The translations under genes were made by a program, and so were the position numbers. Positions 39,069-47,163 of a stretch of DNA of 64,000 nt are shown here, piece by piece. Position 1 is the first letter of the stretch, and the number at the start of each line of letters is the position of its first letter. Origin of the DNA: Vreelandella neptunia (GTDB lineage Bacteria > Pseudomonadota > Gammaproteobacteria > Pseudomonadales > Halomonadaceae); the NCBI RefSeq assembly GCF_022489065.1, contig NZ_JAKVTW010000001.1, positions 682,001 to 746,000 on the forward strand, written 5' to 3'. A model generated the notes under the pieces. The model had not been told where the DNA came from and searched no databases. It saw only the letters and a program-made list of their open reading frames with translations.

Positions 39069-39602
39069 TCAGGGAGCGATGCGGGTACTGGCATCGGTAA
39101 AGCCGATCAGCGAAATATCGATATCCATGCGTTCACCGCGTGGACTAATCATGCTGAGGGTTGCCGTACTGCCGCTGCGGAGTTGCTGGAACATCGCCGG
39201 TTCAATGGGGGCGTCAGCACGGCACCCTTGCTCCTGACAGACCTGGTAAGGGAACTGGATTGGCTCGCCATTATCCACACTGAATTGCAAACCCGGGGCC
39301 AGACGTACTCCCAACGGCACAAAGAAGCTCATCACCGGGTCATCAATCTGGGGCGGATAGTCGAGAATTACCTGCATCAACGGCTGATTGCTGTCTGGTT
39401 GAGTGATCAATTGCGACATCGCACAAGGGGTCGGACCCTCGGCATCACGCTGGCAGCGGACTTCCCAATCCTGGAACGACTCGGTGGTGACATTATTACC
39501 GGAAGCCGCCCCCGGTTGTTGTTGGCTGAAGGCGTTGGGAGACAACGCTAAGAGCGATAATAGGCCCATCTTGCATAGGTTTTGAGTCAGATTGTGCGGC
39601 AT
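39069..39602 (-). CDS. Invasion-associated locus B (IalB) family periplasmic protein
   Basis: A 177-residue exported protein. The signal peptide (MPHNLTQNLCKMGLLSLLALSPNAFS) is followed by a linker and an IalB-type domain: ESFQDWEVRCQRDAEGPTPCAMSQLI, VPLGVRLAPGLQFSVDNGEPIQFPYQVCQEQGCRA and a final strand region. The paired cysteines (CQRD...PCAM and CQEQGC) probably form disulfides in the periplasm. AGGAGG sits 8 bp before the ATG. The family is named after a Bartonella protein, but most members are in free-living bacteria and their role is unknown. Confidence 0.88.
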   Translation of the reverse strand: MPHNLTQNLCKMGLLSLLALSPNAFSQQQPGAASGNNVTTESFQDWEVRCQRDAEGPTPCAMSQLITQPDSNQPLMQVILDYPPQIDDPVMSFFVPLGVRLAPGLQFSVDNGEPIQFPYQVCQEQGCRADAPIEPAMFQQLRSGSTATLSMISPRGERMDIDISLIGFTDASTRIAP

Positions 39603-40048
39603 TGGCGTAACCTCCTGTTGGTTAACTGATGGTGAGTAATAATACTCACCATGCCTGCTTGTTCGCTTGAGGTCGAGCCCCCTTGGTTCACGAGAGCTTG
39701 CATGGGCGGTTTACCTTCATCTTAACCCAGTCTTCCTGAGTGTTTATTTATTTAGCTCTACCTAAAGTAAGCGTGCAAATATTTGCCTCATCGTCCGCTC
39801 ATGGCTAGTAGCGACAACAGTTAATGAGGATGAGTAACTTCGTCTGTAAACGCGCCTTCACCCATAGCTCGGTATTTATTTTGTCCCGCCAACGAACCCA
39901 AGCGCCATATCGCCATGTGTTGAATGAGCGTTTCTAGCCGAATCAAAAACTTTCCTTCATATTAACCACAGGGTTAGATTACGGCCCGCTAATGACCATA
40001 CGTTAGCCATCAAAGTAGCGATAGCGCTTAAGCGAGAGGATTGCACCA
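39603..40048. other. Non-coding gap between the IalB-like and coiled-coil genes
   Basis: A 446-bp stretch between divergently transcribed genes. I see no gene in it. It contains the palindrome at 39631-39650 close to the ialB start and a Shine-Dalgarno GAGAGG for the coiled-coil gene near its end. The middle is AT-rich and unremarkable. Confidence 0.6.
39631..39650. promoter_or_regulatory. Inverted repeat upstream of the IalB-like gene
   Basis: GGTGAGTA-ATAA-TACTCACC has perfect 8-bp arms with a 4-bp centre. It lies 29-48 bp upstream of the start codon on the minus strand, so it could be an operator or a leader hairpin. Confidence 0.5.
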
Positions 40049-40954
40049 ATGACAGGGACTAATAAACCATCAACGATGGGATTGTTGAGTGACAACCGGG
40101 TAAAGGTAATCTTAGTCATCGCGATTATCGCGTTGGTCTGGGCTGTTGTGGCGCATACCATTGCAGGTTCGCGGCAGGACAATTTGGAGGCACTCGAAAC
40201 GCAGCTGGCTGAAACCGAGAGAAAGCATCAGCAGATTCAGTCGGAGATGTCTGAGGTGGAAGCCGCAGAGCTGGACTTGGCAACACTGCAGCAGAGAATG
40301 AACGCTCTGGAAGCTGAACAAGCCGAAGCTGAAGCCGCGCTTGCTTCGACGCGGGCCGACATTGCCAATGCTGAAGAAGATTTGTCCGCGTTACGGGGTG
40401 AGCGTGAAACCCGCGAAGAAGAAATAGAAACTCTTAACGAGCAGGTAGACGAAAGGCAGAGCCGCCTTGAGGAAGTGAATGAGACCTACGCCGAGGTAGA
40501 AGCTGAAAAAGAGGAGGCCGAATCTGCACGCGATGCCGCTCAACAGTCTCGTCAAGAGGCAGAAGAGGCCCGCAACCAGGTTGAAGCAGAGCTAGAAGCG
40601 CTGAACACTGAGATCGAAGAGGCTGAAGCCGCCCGCGATGCCGCTCAACAGTCTCGTCAAGAATCAGAGGAGGCACTTAGTCAGGTTGAGGCTGAACTTG
40701 AAGCGCTAAACACTGAAAAAGCAGAGGCCGAAGCAGCCCGCGATGACGCTCAGCAGTCTCGTCAAGAGGCAGAAGAGGCCCGCAGCCAAGTTGAAGCAGA
40801 GATTGAAGCGCTAAATGCCGATATTGAAGAGGCCAATAATCAACTTTCCACGGTCGGTGATCAGGTAAGTGAATTGGAAGCAACGCGTGATGCACTCACC
40901 GTTGAAATCACTTCGCTTAGAGTGATGCGCGACCAAGCGCAAACGCCTGAATGA
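40049..40954 (+). CDS. Membrane-anchored coiled-coil protein with 35-residue repeats
   Basis: A 301-residue protein of no family I recognise. A single hydrophobic helix (about residues 18-38) anchors it, and nearly all the rest is charged coiled coil rich in Glu, Ala and Gln. Residues 156-190, 191-225 and 226-260 are three tandem copies of one 35-residue unit (EA-E-ARDAAQQSRQEAEEA-onwards), that is five heptads each, at DNA positions 40514-40828. The layout recalls TolA/LemA-like spacers or chemoreceptor stalks but lacks their domains. The predicted topology puts the coil on one side of the inner membrane. GAGAGG precedes the ATG. Confidence 0.75.
   Translation: MTGTNKPSTMGLLSDNRVKVILVIAIIALVWAVVAHTIAGSRQDNLEALETQLAETERKHQQIQSEMSEVEAAELDLATLQQRMNALEAEQAEAEAALASTRADIANAEEDLSALRGERETREEEIETLNEQVDERQSRLEEVNETYAEVEAEKEEAESARDAAQQSRQEAEEARNQVEAELEALNTEIEEAEAARDAAQQSRQESEEALSQVEAELEALNTEKAEAEAARDDAQQSRQEAEEARSQVEAEIEALNADIEEANNQLSTVGDQVSELEATRDALTVEITSLRVMRDQAQTPE
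40514..40828 (+). repeat. Three tandem 105-bp coding repeats
   Basis: This is the DNA underlying the three 35-residue units of the coiled-coil gene. The stretch CGATGCCGCTCAACAGTCTCG recurs almost unchanged in copies 1 and 2, with a few changes in copy 3. The near-identity suggests recent unit duplication. Confidence 0.85.
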
Positions 40955-40998
40955 TTGTCTCGCTTTAATGCACACATCCGCAGCGCTCTAAACGCATC

Positions 40999-41020
40999 TC
41001 CCCGCTTGTTAAGCGGGGAG
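40999..41020 (+). terminator. GC-rich hairpin after the coiled-coil gene
   Basis: CTCCCCGCTT-GT-AAGCGGGGAG forms a 10-bp perfect inverted repeat 44 bp past the stop. There is no T-run after it, so it may be a processed 3' end or a weak terminator. Confidence 0.5.
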
Positions 41021-41231
41021 GTCGTCACAGATCTCCCGTTAAACCTAATGCTCGCTTATGAGTCGCTTGGGTAAATAATGTCTTGGTCTGCTTATAGCGA
41101 ATGAGTAGTTGTCGCGCTTTAACGAGGAGTTTTTTTGCCAGCTGGTCCCGTAACCACTGCCCCTGAACACCCTGCCAGCTCCTACTGTCGAAGCACTAAG
41201 CTCACTATTTGACAGCAGGTACTCTCTCCCT

Positions 41232-41633
41232 ATGCCGCCATCACTATTTCTCCTGCTTGCCGATGCCATCCTCATTCTCCATGTGCTGTTTGTGGCCTAC
41301 GTTGTTCTTGGTTTGTTCGCAGTTTACGCAGGCTATTTTCTGCACTGGCCGTGGGTGCGCAACCGCGTTTTCCGCGTCATCCATCTATGTGCCATTGGTT
41401 ACGTGGTGGGGCAGGCTTGGTTAGGTGTGGTCTGCCCATTAACAATATGGGAAATGGCGCTGCGGGCAGAGGCGGGGACGGCCGCCTATTCAGGCTCTTT
41501 TATCCAGTATTGGCTGCATAGCCTGCTCTATTTCAGGCTGCCGGAGTGGGTTTTTGTGGTGGTTTATACTCTTTTCGGCAGCTTGGTTTTAGCGAGCTGG
41601 TTTGTGGTGAAGCCTAATAAGCGCGCTCGCTAG
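41232..41633 (+). CDS. DUF2784 family membrane protein
   Basis: A 133-residue membrane protein with about four hydrophobic helices. It matches the DUF2784 pattern: LLADAILILHVLFVAYVVLGL at the N-terminus, RNRVFRVIHLCAIGYVVGQAWLGVVCPLTIWE in the middle and YWLHSLLYFRLPEWVFVVVYTLFG near the end. The family is widespread and uncharacterised. It lies 53 bp upstream of the SixA-CHAD gene on the same strand. Confidence 0.85.
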   Translation: MPPSLFLLLADAILILHVLFVAYVVLGLFAVYAGYFLHWPWVRNRVFRVIHLCAIGYVVGQAWLGVVCPLTIWEMALRAEAGTAAYSGSFIQYWLHSLLYFRLPEWVFVVVYTLFGSLVLASWFVVKPNKRAR

Positions 41634-41686
41634 GTGGTGGGGGTGTACTAAACTTCGATCAATACACCGCACTTGGAAGTAAGCCC

Positions 41687-43072
41687 ATGAGGCATCTATA
41701 TGTAATGCGCCACGCCAAGGCCAAGCAGCCCAGTGGCGATATGACCGACCACCAACCACCATTGAGCAAGCGTGGAAAACGTCAGGCAGCGGAGATGGCC
41801 AATGTGCTGCAGCGCTGGCAAGCGTTGGAAGGAGAGGTGTACGCCAGTACCGCGGCACGCACACGGGAAACCTTTGATGAGGTCGTGGCGCAACTGCCCG
41901 AGCGAGCCCTGGCCAAGCAGGTTCACTTTGATGAAGCCCTTTATACGTTTGATGGCAAGGGCCTCCTTGCATGGCTGAAAGCGCTGCCTGATGAGGCCGA
42001 AAGGGTGCTGTTGATCAGCCACAATCCAGCCCTACATGACCTGGCCCGTTGGATAAATAAAGTAACGCCCCATTCGCTGCCCACGGGTAGCGTGCTGCAC
42101 TTCACGCTACAAGTTACTTTCTGGAAAAACGTTGAGCAGGGCTCTGCCGAGCTGTCGGAATACCTAACCCCGGAAATGGCCAGTTATTCCCTTTTCAAGC
42201 GCCTTGCCCCTAAGCCACCAGAACACAATCATGATACCGCCAGCCGTATTCGCGACATGCTGGAGCATCAGTATCAAGTGATCAGGGCGTTAGAGCCTGG
42301 GGTTGTCGCGGGCATTGATCCTGAGTTTCTGCATCAGTACCGGGTCAATCTGCGTCGTAGCCGGGCAGTGGGAGAATCCTTACGCTCTGTTACTAAAGTG
42401 TCCGACCTGAAGAAGATGCTTAAGCGGCTCAAACATCGTGGCCAGGCCACCAGTGATCTACGCGATATTGATGTGTTTCTGGAAGATATCATCAAGACGC
42501 CACCGCCGATCTCTTCTGGCACTCGCCAGGGTTTAACGCATTGGCTGCAAGGTTGCCAATGGGCTCAGCACCAAGTTCTTTGCCAGCAGTTGATCGAACC
42601 TGAGTATGCAGCGGATTTACTAGCTTGGCAGAACTTTATCGCTTCTGTCGAGGTTGAAAAGGCGCTGTCAAAACTCACGCCAAAGCGTATTCAGTCAGTA
42701 GTGGATGAACGTGTCGCCCGCCACGATGAGGATCTAAAGGCACTCTCATTGGACGCTCAAGACACCGATTTCCATGACCTGCGCAAGGGCGTAAAGCGCA
42801 TTCGCTACTTGGCTGATCTGAACCCAGAGGCCCCCAAGGCGTTTCTGTCTGAACTGAAGCACCGCCAGCGCCTGCTAGGTGACTTTCAGGACTTGTGTTC
42901 CCGTCAGGCCTGGCTGGATGCCTTTGGCAAAAGCCAAGATAAAGACCCGCAGCAACAGCAAGAGTGTACCCAGTGGCGCGATTCGTTAGATAAGCCGAAG
43001 CTGGCGCTGCGCAAGAAGGTGCTGGCACTCAAACCATTTGTATTGAAGCCACTGACTAACGTGACAGCTTGA
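41687..43072 (+). CDS. SixA-type histidine phosphatase fused to a CHAD domain
   Basis: A 461-residue two-domain protein. Residues 1-155 are a histidine-phosphatase (RHG) domain of SixA type: YVMRHAKAK with the catalytic His, STAARTRETF and the second His in LLISHNPALHDLA. Residues about 180-455 form a CHAD domain with its conserved His/Arg/Lys motifs (EFLHQYRVNLRRSRAV, HDLRKGVKRIRYLADL). CHAD domains bind inorganic polyphosphate, and SixA removes phosphate from phosphohistidine proteins. The fusion suggests a link between protein phosphohistidine and polyphosphate; this is inference. No signal peptide is seen. Confidence 0.9.
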   Translation: MRHLYVMRHAKAKQPSGDMTDHQPPLSKRGKRQAAEMANVLQRWQALEGEVYASTAARTRETFDEVVAQLPERALAKQVHFDEALYTFDGKGLLAWLKALPDEAERVLLISHNPALHDLARWINKVTPHSLPTGSVLHFTLQVTFWKNVEQGSAELSEYLTPEMASYSLFKRLAPKPPEHNHDTASRIRDMLEHQYQVIRALEPGVVAGIDPEFLHQYRVNLRRSRAVGESLRSVTKVSDLKKMLKRLKHRGQATSDLRDIDVFLEDIIKTPPPISSGTRQGLTHWLQGCQWAQHQVLCQQLIEPEYAADLLAWQNFIASVEVEKALSKLTPKRIQSVVDERVARHDEDLKALSLDAQDTDFHDLRKGVKRIRYLADLNPEAPKAFLSELKHRQRLLGDFQDLCSRQAWLDAFGKSQDKDPQQQQECTQWRDSLDKPKLALRKKVLALKPFVLKPLTNVTA

Positions 43073-43090
43073 CAACGTATAAAGATAGCC

Positions 43091-43119
43091 TTGCCGACAG
43101 TCGTTGTGCGCTATATGAT
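43091..43119 (+). promoter_or_regulatory. Candidate sigma-70 promoter of the ParD-like/MetAP pair
   Basis: TTGCCG (43091-43096), a 17-bp spacer and TATGAT (43114-43119) form a good promoter 42 bp before the ParD-like start. The -10 box and following bases contain ATATGAT and, further on, ATCATAT (about 43138-43145), an inverted arrangement that could be an autoregulatory operator. Confidence 0.6.
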
Positions 43120-43160
43120 TCGTATATGGTTTGTATTCATATCATATGCTGGGTGGTGTG

Positions 43161-43367
43161 ATGGGTATCGTAAAAATCAATGATCAATTACATGAAGATA
43201 TTCGCAAAGCGAGTTCAGTGATGGTGCGCTCTATCAATGCGCAAGCGGAGTATTGGATAAAGGTGGGCATGCTGGCTGAGGCTAATCCGAGCATGACCTT
43301 CTCTGACATTATGCGTGAGCAAATGAAGCAAGCCGACGTTGATGTTAGGAAGGTGGTCAGTGCCTAA
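43161..43367 (+). CDS. ParD-like antitoxin-family protein
   Basis: A 68-residue protein matching the ParD-like antitoxin family: MGIVKINDQLHEDIRKASSVMVRSINAQAEYWIKVGMLAEANP is the ribbon-helix-helix DNA-binding part, followed by a helical tail (SDIMREQMKQADVDV). The frame is open from 43131, but the ATG at 43161 starts the conserved part and has GGGTGG upstream. No ParE toxin follows. Instead the next gene, overlapping by 8 bp, is a methionine aminopeptidase. The protein probably binds the AT-rich inverted sequences at its own promoter. Confidence 0.82.
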   Translation: MGIVKINDQLHEDIRKASSVMVRSINAQAEYWIKVGMLAEANPSMTFSDIMREQMKQADVDVRKVVSA

Positions 43368-44151
43368 GGTAATCCTGAAAAGCGAAGAGGAATTGAATTT
43401 AATGCGTGAAGCCGGGCGTCTACTCGCTTTGGTATTTAGTTATCTCGATGAACAAATAGCGCCCGGCGTATCCACCATGGCCATTAATGATTGGGCCGAG
43501 CGCTATATCGTTGACCAATTAAAAGCTCGCCCAGCCAGTAAGGGGCAGTACGATTATCAGTATGTGCTCAATGCATCGGTAAACCATGTGGTGTGTCATG
43601 GCGTTCCCTCTGAAACCCAAAAGCTTAAGTCGGGCGATATCGTTAATGTTGATATTACCCTAGAGAAAGATGGCTTTATCGCTGACTCAAGCAAGATGTA
43701 CCTGATCGGCGACGTCTCTCCCTATGCAAAGCGGCTGGTCGACAAGACCTATGAGGCGCTGTGGCAAGGAATCCACGCGGTCAAGCCCGGAGCCACCTTA
43801 GGCGATGTTGGTTATGCGATTCAGCAGCATGCTGAAAAGCACGGCTACTCTGTTGTGCGGGAGTATTGCGGCCATGGCATTGGTCGGGAAATGCACGAAG
43901 AGCCCCAGGTGCTGCATTACGGAAAGAAGGGCAGAGGCTTGGTGTTAAAAGAGGGCATGGTGTTTACCATTGAGCCCATGATTAATCAGGGCCGGGCCAA
44001 GATAAAAACCAAACGGGATGGCTGGACAGTGGTGACCAGTGACAAAAAACTTTCTGCGCAGTGGGAGCATACCATTGCGGTCACATCTTCTGGTTTTGAA
44101 GTACTCACCCTGCGCGATGACGAGCGCATTTCAGCTGAATGTAAGCCTTAA
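43360..44151 (+). CDS. map: Type I methionine aminopeptidase (paralogue paired with ParD-like gene)
   Basis: A 263-residue enzyme that removes the initiator methionine from nascent proteins. All five metal ligands and the accessory His are visible: NVDITLEKDGFIADSSK (two Asp), GHGIGREMHEEP (His), FTIEPMI (Glu), QWEHT (Glu), plus the N-terminal substrate His in NHVVCHGVP. The natural start is GTG at 43360 inside the end of the ParD-like gene, with AGGAAGG 6 bp upstream. Housekeeping map normally lies by rpsB, so this is probably a second copy. Its coupling to a ParD-like regulator is unusual. Confidence 0.92.
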   Translation: MPKVILKSEEELNLMREAGRLLALVFSYLDEQIAPGVSTMAINDWAERYIVDQLKARPASKGQYDYQYVLNASVNHVVCHGVPSETQKLKSGDIVNVDITLEKDGFIADSSKMYLIGDVSPYAKRLVDKTYEALWQGIHAVKPGATLGDVGYAIQQHAEKHGYSVVREYCGHGIGREMHEEPQVLHYGKKGRGLVLKEGMVFTIEPMINQGRAKIKTKRDGWTVVTSDKKLSAQWEHTIAVTSSGFEVLTLRDDERISAECKP

Positions 44152-44304
44152 TCGCCGCATACATCCCCTCCGTTTCTTCAATAGCTGCATAGTCCTAATG
44201 GTTACGGAATCCCTCTGGCGAAGTTGAACAGTTGAGTTAAGCTGAAAGCATCAGCTTTTTGCGTATTCATAGTTTAAAAAAGCCAAACGAAAAGGAGGTC
44301 AGTG

Positions 44305-45669
44305 ATGGCTAAAAATCCGACAGGTAGCAAAAACGGAAAAAAACCATCAAATGATAAAGGAGCGTTTGCCACCGTTTCATGCAGTACCGAAAAACTTCTT
44401 TTAGCGGCCCTTGAGAGGGGTGGCAGCTGTCTGGAAACAGGCCGTTTTCTGATCAGCTTCCGCGAAGGATGGGTGGAAGAGGGGATCAAGTCGCTAAAAG
44501 CCCAGGACTTTCGGGTGGCTGATGCACGTGACTTTACCGATCAGGCTGTCAGCCTGGAAGACGCCGGGGACGCCGAAGCAATGGTGTTTCCCGAGCTAGG
44601 CGTGGCACTGGTGGGTGGTGATGCCTTGGAGCAACATGGCATGAGTGTGTTGGATAAGGTGTCCGCGGACAGCCCCATCGAAATCATTGAGCCGGAGTAC
44701 TTTGCGTTTTCCGAGAGCTCTGGTTTTAAAAGCTCTGATTTTAAAAACGCTGGTTCTAAAAACTCGGAATACCTCCGTGGCTTCTTGCGGGCAGCGAGCA
44801 CCATCGCGCGTGACTTGGGTGTCGACCTTGATAGGGATGACCCCGATGAGGGGCCTGAGTCTGACGCTCAGCAGTCGACTTGGGGGCTGACCCACTGCAA
44901 GGTGCCACAAAGCAGTTGGAGCGGCGCAGGCATTAAAGTGGCCGTGCTGGATACCGGGATGGATCTTGGCCACCCGGATTTCGCTGGACGGGAATTCGTT
45001 ACCCGCTCATTTGTCGGTGAGCCGGTGCAAGATATGAATGGGCATGGGACGCACTGCATCGGCACGGCTTGTGGGCCTCAAGCTCCTGGTGAAAACACGC
45101 AGCGTTACGGAATCGCGTATGAAGCAGAGGTATACGTCGGCAAGGTGCTGACCAACTCGGGCAGCAGCACCGGCGCGGGCGTGCTCGCTGGCTTGAACTG
45201 GGCCATCGCCAACCGGTGTGAGGTGATCTCGATGTCGCTTGGCAGCCAGAGCCCGGTGCAGGCCGCCTACACCCATGCGGGTGAAGCGGCGCTGCGTAAC
45301 GGGTGCCTCATTATTGCCGCGGCGGGAAATTCTGCGACCAATACAGGCGCGCCTGCCAACTCACCTACCGTGATGTCAGTCGCATCTCTCGATCCGAACC
45401 TGAAGCCCTCCAGCTTTTCCAATCATGGCAAGATTGAGATTGCCGCGCCTGGGCGCGATATCTTCTCTTCATGGCCACGGCCTACTCGGCATAAGGCGAT
45501 CAGTGGCACCAGCATGGCGGCGCCACACGTGGCAGGCTGCGCAGCCCTTTGGGCACAGTCTGATGACGCTTTGCGGGGAAGGAAGCTGTGGCAGCAGTTG
45601 ATGGCTTCAGCGCAAGAGCTGCCATTGCCGGAATCCAGCGTGGGAGCAGGATTGGTGCAAGCGCCCTAA
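44305..45669 (+). CDS. S8 family serine peptidase (subtilase), no signal peptide
   Basis: A 454-residue subtilase. The catalytic triad is clear: Asp in VAVLDTGMDLGHPDF, His in NGHGTHCIGTA, Ser in SGTSMAAPHVAG; the oxyanion Asn is in AAAGNSA. Residues about 30-135 resemble a propeptide (GRFLISFREGW, FPELGVALVGGD, IEIIEPEYFAF). The first 30 residues are polar and Lys-rich with no signal peptide, so the enzyme is either cytosolic or exported by a non-Sec route. A GTG at 44302 is in frame, but AAAGGAGG fits the ATG at 44305. A small inhibitor-like gene follows 67 bp later. Confidence 0.9.
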   Translation: MAKNPTGSKNGKKPSNDKGAFATVSCSTEKLLLAALERGGSCLETGRFLISFREGWVEEGIKSLKAQDFRVADARDFTDQAVSLEDAGDAEAMVFPELGVALVGGDALEQHGMSVLDKVSADSPIEIIEPEYFAFSESSGFKSSDFKNAGSKNSEYLRGFLRAASTIARDLGVDLDRDDPDEGPESDAQQSTWGLTHCKVPQSSWSGAGIKVAVLDTGMDLGHPDFAGREFVTRSFVGEPVQDMNGHGTHCIGTACGPQAPGENTQRYGIAYEAEVYVGKVLTNSGSSTGAGVLAGLNWAIANRCEVISMSLGSQSPVQAAYTHAGEAALRNGCLIIAAAGNSATNTGAPANSPTVMSVASLDPNLKPSSFSNHGKIEIAAPGRDIFSSWPRPTRHKAISGTSMAAPHVAGCAALWAQSDDALRGRKLWQQLMASAQELPLPESSVGAGLVQAP

Positions 45670-45736
45670 TATGGGCTGCGCGCTGGGCAGCTCCTCTTTC
45701 AGGCCGCCCAGCGCACTCACTGTGGAGATATGCTAG

Positions 45737-45976
45737 ATGCCAACGGTAGCGCTATGGTTAATCACTATTTCCAGTGATCAACCGATAAATGAAATGGCCA
45801 CACGGCTCAGCGAGGAAGGGCTGACTATCAAGGACATCCTTGAAGAGATCGGCTGTATAACCGGCTCGGCAGACGATGTCACGGCGGAACGGCTCAAGCA
45901 TATACAAGGCGTGGTGGATATTGCGCCGGATATGCAGATTGATGTGGGGCTGCCGGGCTCTGAGGAGACTTGGTAA
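45737..45976 (+). CDS. Small inhibitor/propeptide-like partner of the S8 peptidase
   Basis: A 79-residue protein whose pattern resembles a stand-alone I9-type propeptide or inhibitor: strand ALWLITISSD, helix NEMATRLSEEGLTIKDILEEIG, strand CITGSAD, helix AERLKHIQG, strand VVDIAPDMQIDVG. Such short proteins commonly sit beside subtilases and are often mislabelled in databases as ketohydroxyglutarate aldolase. It has no signal peptide, like its neighbour. GGAG precedes the ATG. It is likely to chaperone or inhibit the peptidase encoded just upstream. Confidence 0.7.
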   Translation: MPTVALWLITISSDQPINEMATRLSEEGLTIKDILEEIGCITGSADDVTAERLKHIQGVVDIAPDMQIDVGLPGSEETW

Positions 45977-46078
45977 ATAAAGGGAAAAAATATGCTGTAT
46001 GCAAACGCATTTAGTTATAAAAAATGGGCCAACATTGAGCTTATATAACTTCGCGTATCAAAACTCGAAGCAGGGAGC

Positions 46079-46627
46079 ATGAAGGCCGTGGATGAAGCGG
46101 AGTCCTTAAGCCGAGCGATTAACGAGGAGGTGGTGCTCACTCCATATAATACTGCTTGGCCAGCTTTGTTTGAGAACGAGCGAGATAGGCTTTTGGGTTT
46201 GTTTCCTGGTGAGTTTGTAGCAATCGAACATATTGGTAGCACTGCCGTACCTGGGCTTTCAGCCAAACCGATCATTGATATCTTGGCAGGCGTTGATTCG
46301 ATGCCAACCGCCGATGATTAAATGCAACCGTTATGCGCTTCAAAATATGCAACCTCAATGGAATACAACGCCGAATTAGTGGAGCGGCGTTGGTTGATGT
46401 GGTGGGCCAAGGGGCGTAGGACGCATCATCTGCATCTTATGGTGTACGGTAGCCAAGAGTGGAACCGGCGCTTGGCGTTTCGCAATAGCCTTCGTGAAAG
46501 TGCTAAGCTAGCTAAGCAGTATGAAATTAATAAGCAACATTGGGCTGCAGAATTTAAAACAGATCGAGAAGCCTACACGGCAGCGAAGGGAGATTTTATT
46601 GTTAGGCAGCTTCAGAACTGTTCTTAG
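46079..46627 (+). pseudogene. GrpB (UPF0157) family protein, interrupted by an in-frame stop
   Basis: The reading frame matches a GrpB-family nucleotidyltransferase-like protein along its length: VVLTPYNTAWPALFENERDRLL, IEHIGSTAVPGLSAKPIIDILAGV, then after a TAA at 46319-46321 the same frame continues MQPLCASKYATSMEYNAELVERRWLMWW and THHLHLMVYGS. The family would be expected to have a hydrophobic residue where the TAA stands, so a single T-to-A change in a Leu codon explains it. Re-initiation at the ATG right after the stop could make a C-terminal fragment. Confidence 0.82.
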
Positions 46628-46779
46628 ATTAATCATTTTTGTCCGTAAATGAGTTGCTTTCTAATAGACCATTTTAGCTAAACATCCTATGGCCGGTTTA
46701 GAGGCGTAGTGGTGTACTGATTTCAGAAAAAGGGTGCCGTTCCAAGCAGGTTTTATTTGATAAAGCACGCGGAGGTAGC

Positions 46780-47163
46780 ATGGCTACCATATCGGATGAT
46801 GTGCAGTTTTCTGAGCTAATGAGCCAAATTCGCCATCTTGGAGCAACGCGCTTTGTGATGCTTGGCGTTTTCGTAGCCCTTACGGTAGGAGGAGTGACTC
46901 TCCACTATAAGTTGGTTGAGCTGAGTATAAGCACAAGTACTACTCTTTATACGCGGATTATCGGTACTGCAGTTGCCTCGATGTTTATCTATCTTGAGAT
47001 TTTATCAAGTTACAAATACAAGAAACTGGTAGACCGAGCTATTACGCTTGAAGGCAGTGCCGGAATGGTACTCTGTGGTGAGAGCGTCCGCGTTATAGGT
47101 CCTGTTACTCTTGGTACAATAGCCCTGTATACTTTGGTTATAGTGATTTGGTGGATCTTTTAA
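46780..47163 (+). CDS. Hypothetical membrane protein
   Basis: A 127-residue protein I do not recognise. After a polar N-terminus (about 20 residues) it has three hydrophobic segments: VMLGVFVALTVGGVTLHY (about 27-44), IIGTAVASMFIYLEILSSY (about 60-78) and VTLGTIALYTLVIVIWWIF at the very end. A strong GGAGG lies 5 bp before the ATG, which supports a real gene. Base composition is AT-richer than the surrounding core genes, in keeping with the accessory stretch around it. Confidence 0.6.
   Translation: MATISDDVQFSELMSQIRHLGATRFVMLGVFVALTVGGVTLHYKLVELSISTSTTLYTRIIGTAVASMFIYLEILSSYKYKKLVDRAITLEGSAGMVLCGESVRVIGPVTLGTIALYTLVIVIWWIF

Noticed and set aside
41045..41275. 76-codon minus-strand frame upstream of the DUF2784 gene
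   Set aside because: No ribosome site, no family similarity, and it overlaps the start of a conserved gene.
43069..43074. TTGACA as the -35 box for the ParD-like gene
   Set aside because: At 17 bp downstream the sequence is TGCCGA, not a -10 box; TTGCCG with TATGAT at 43114 is the better promoter.
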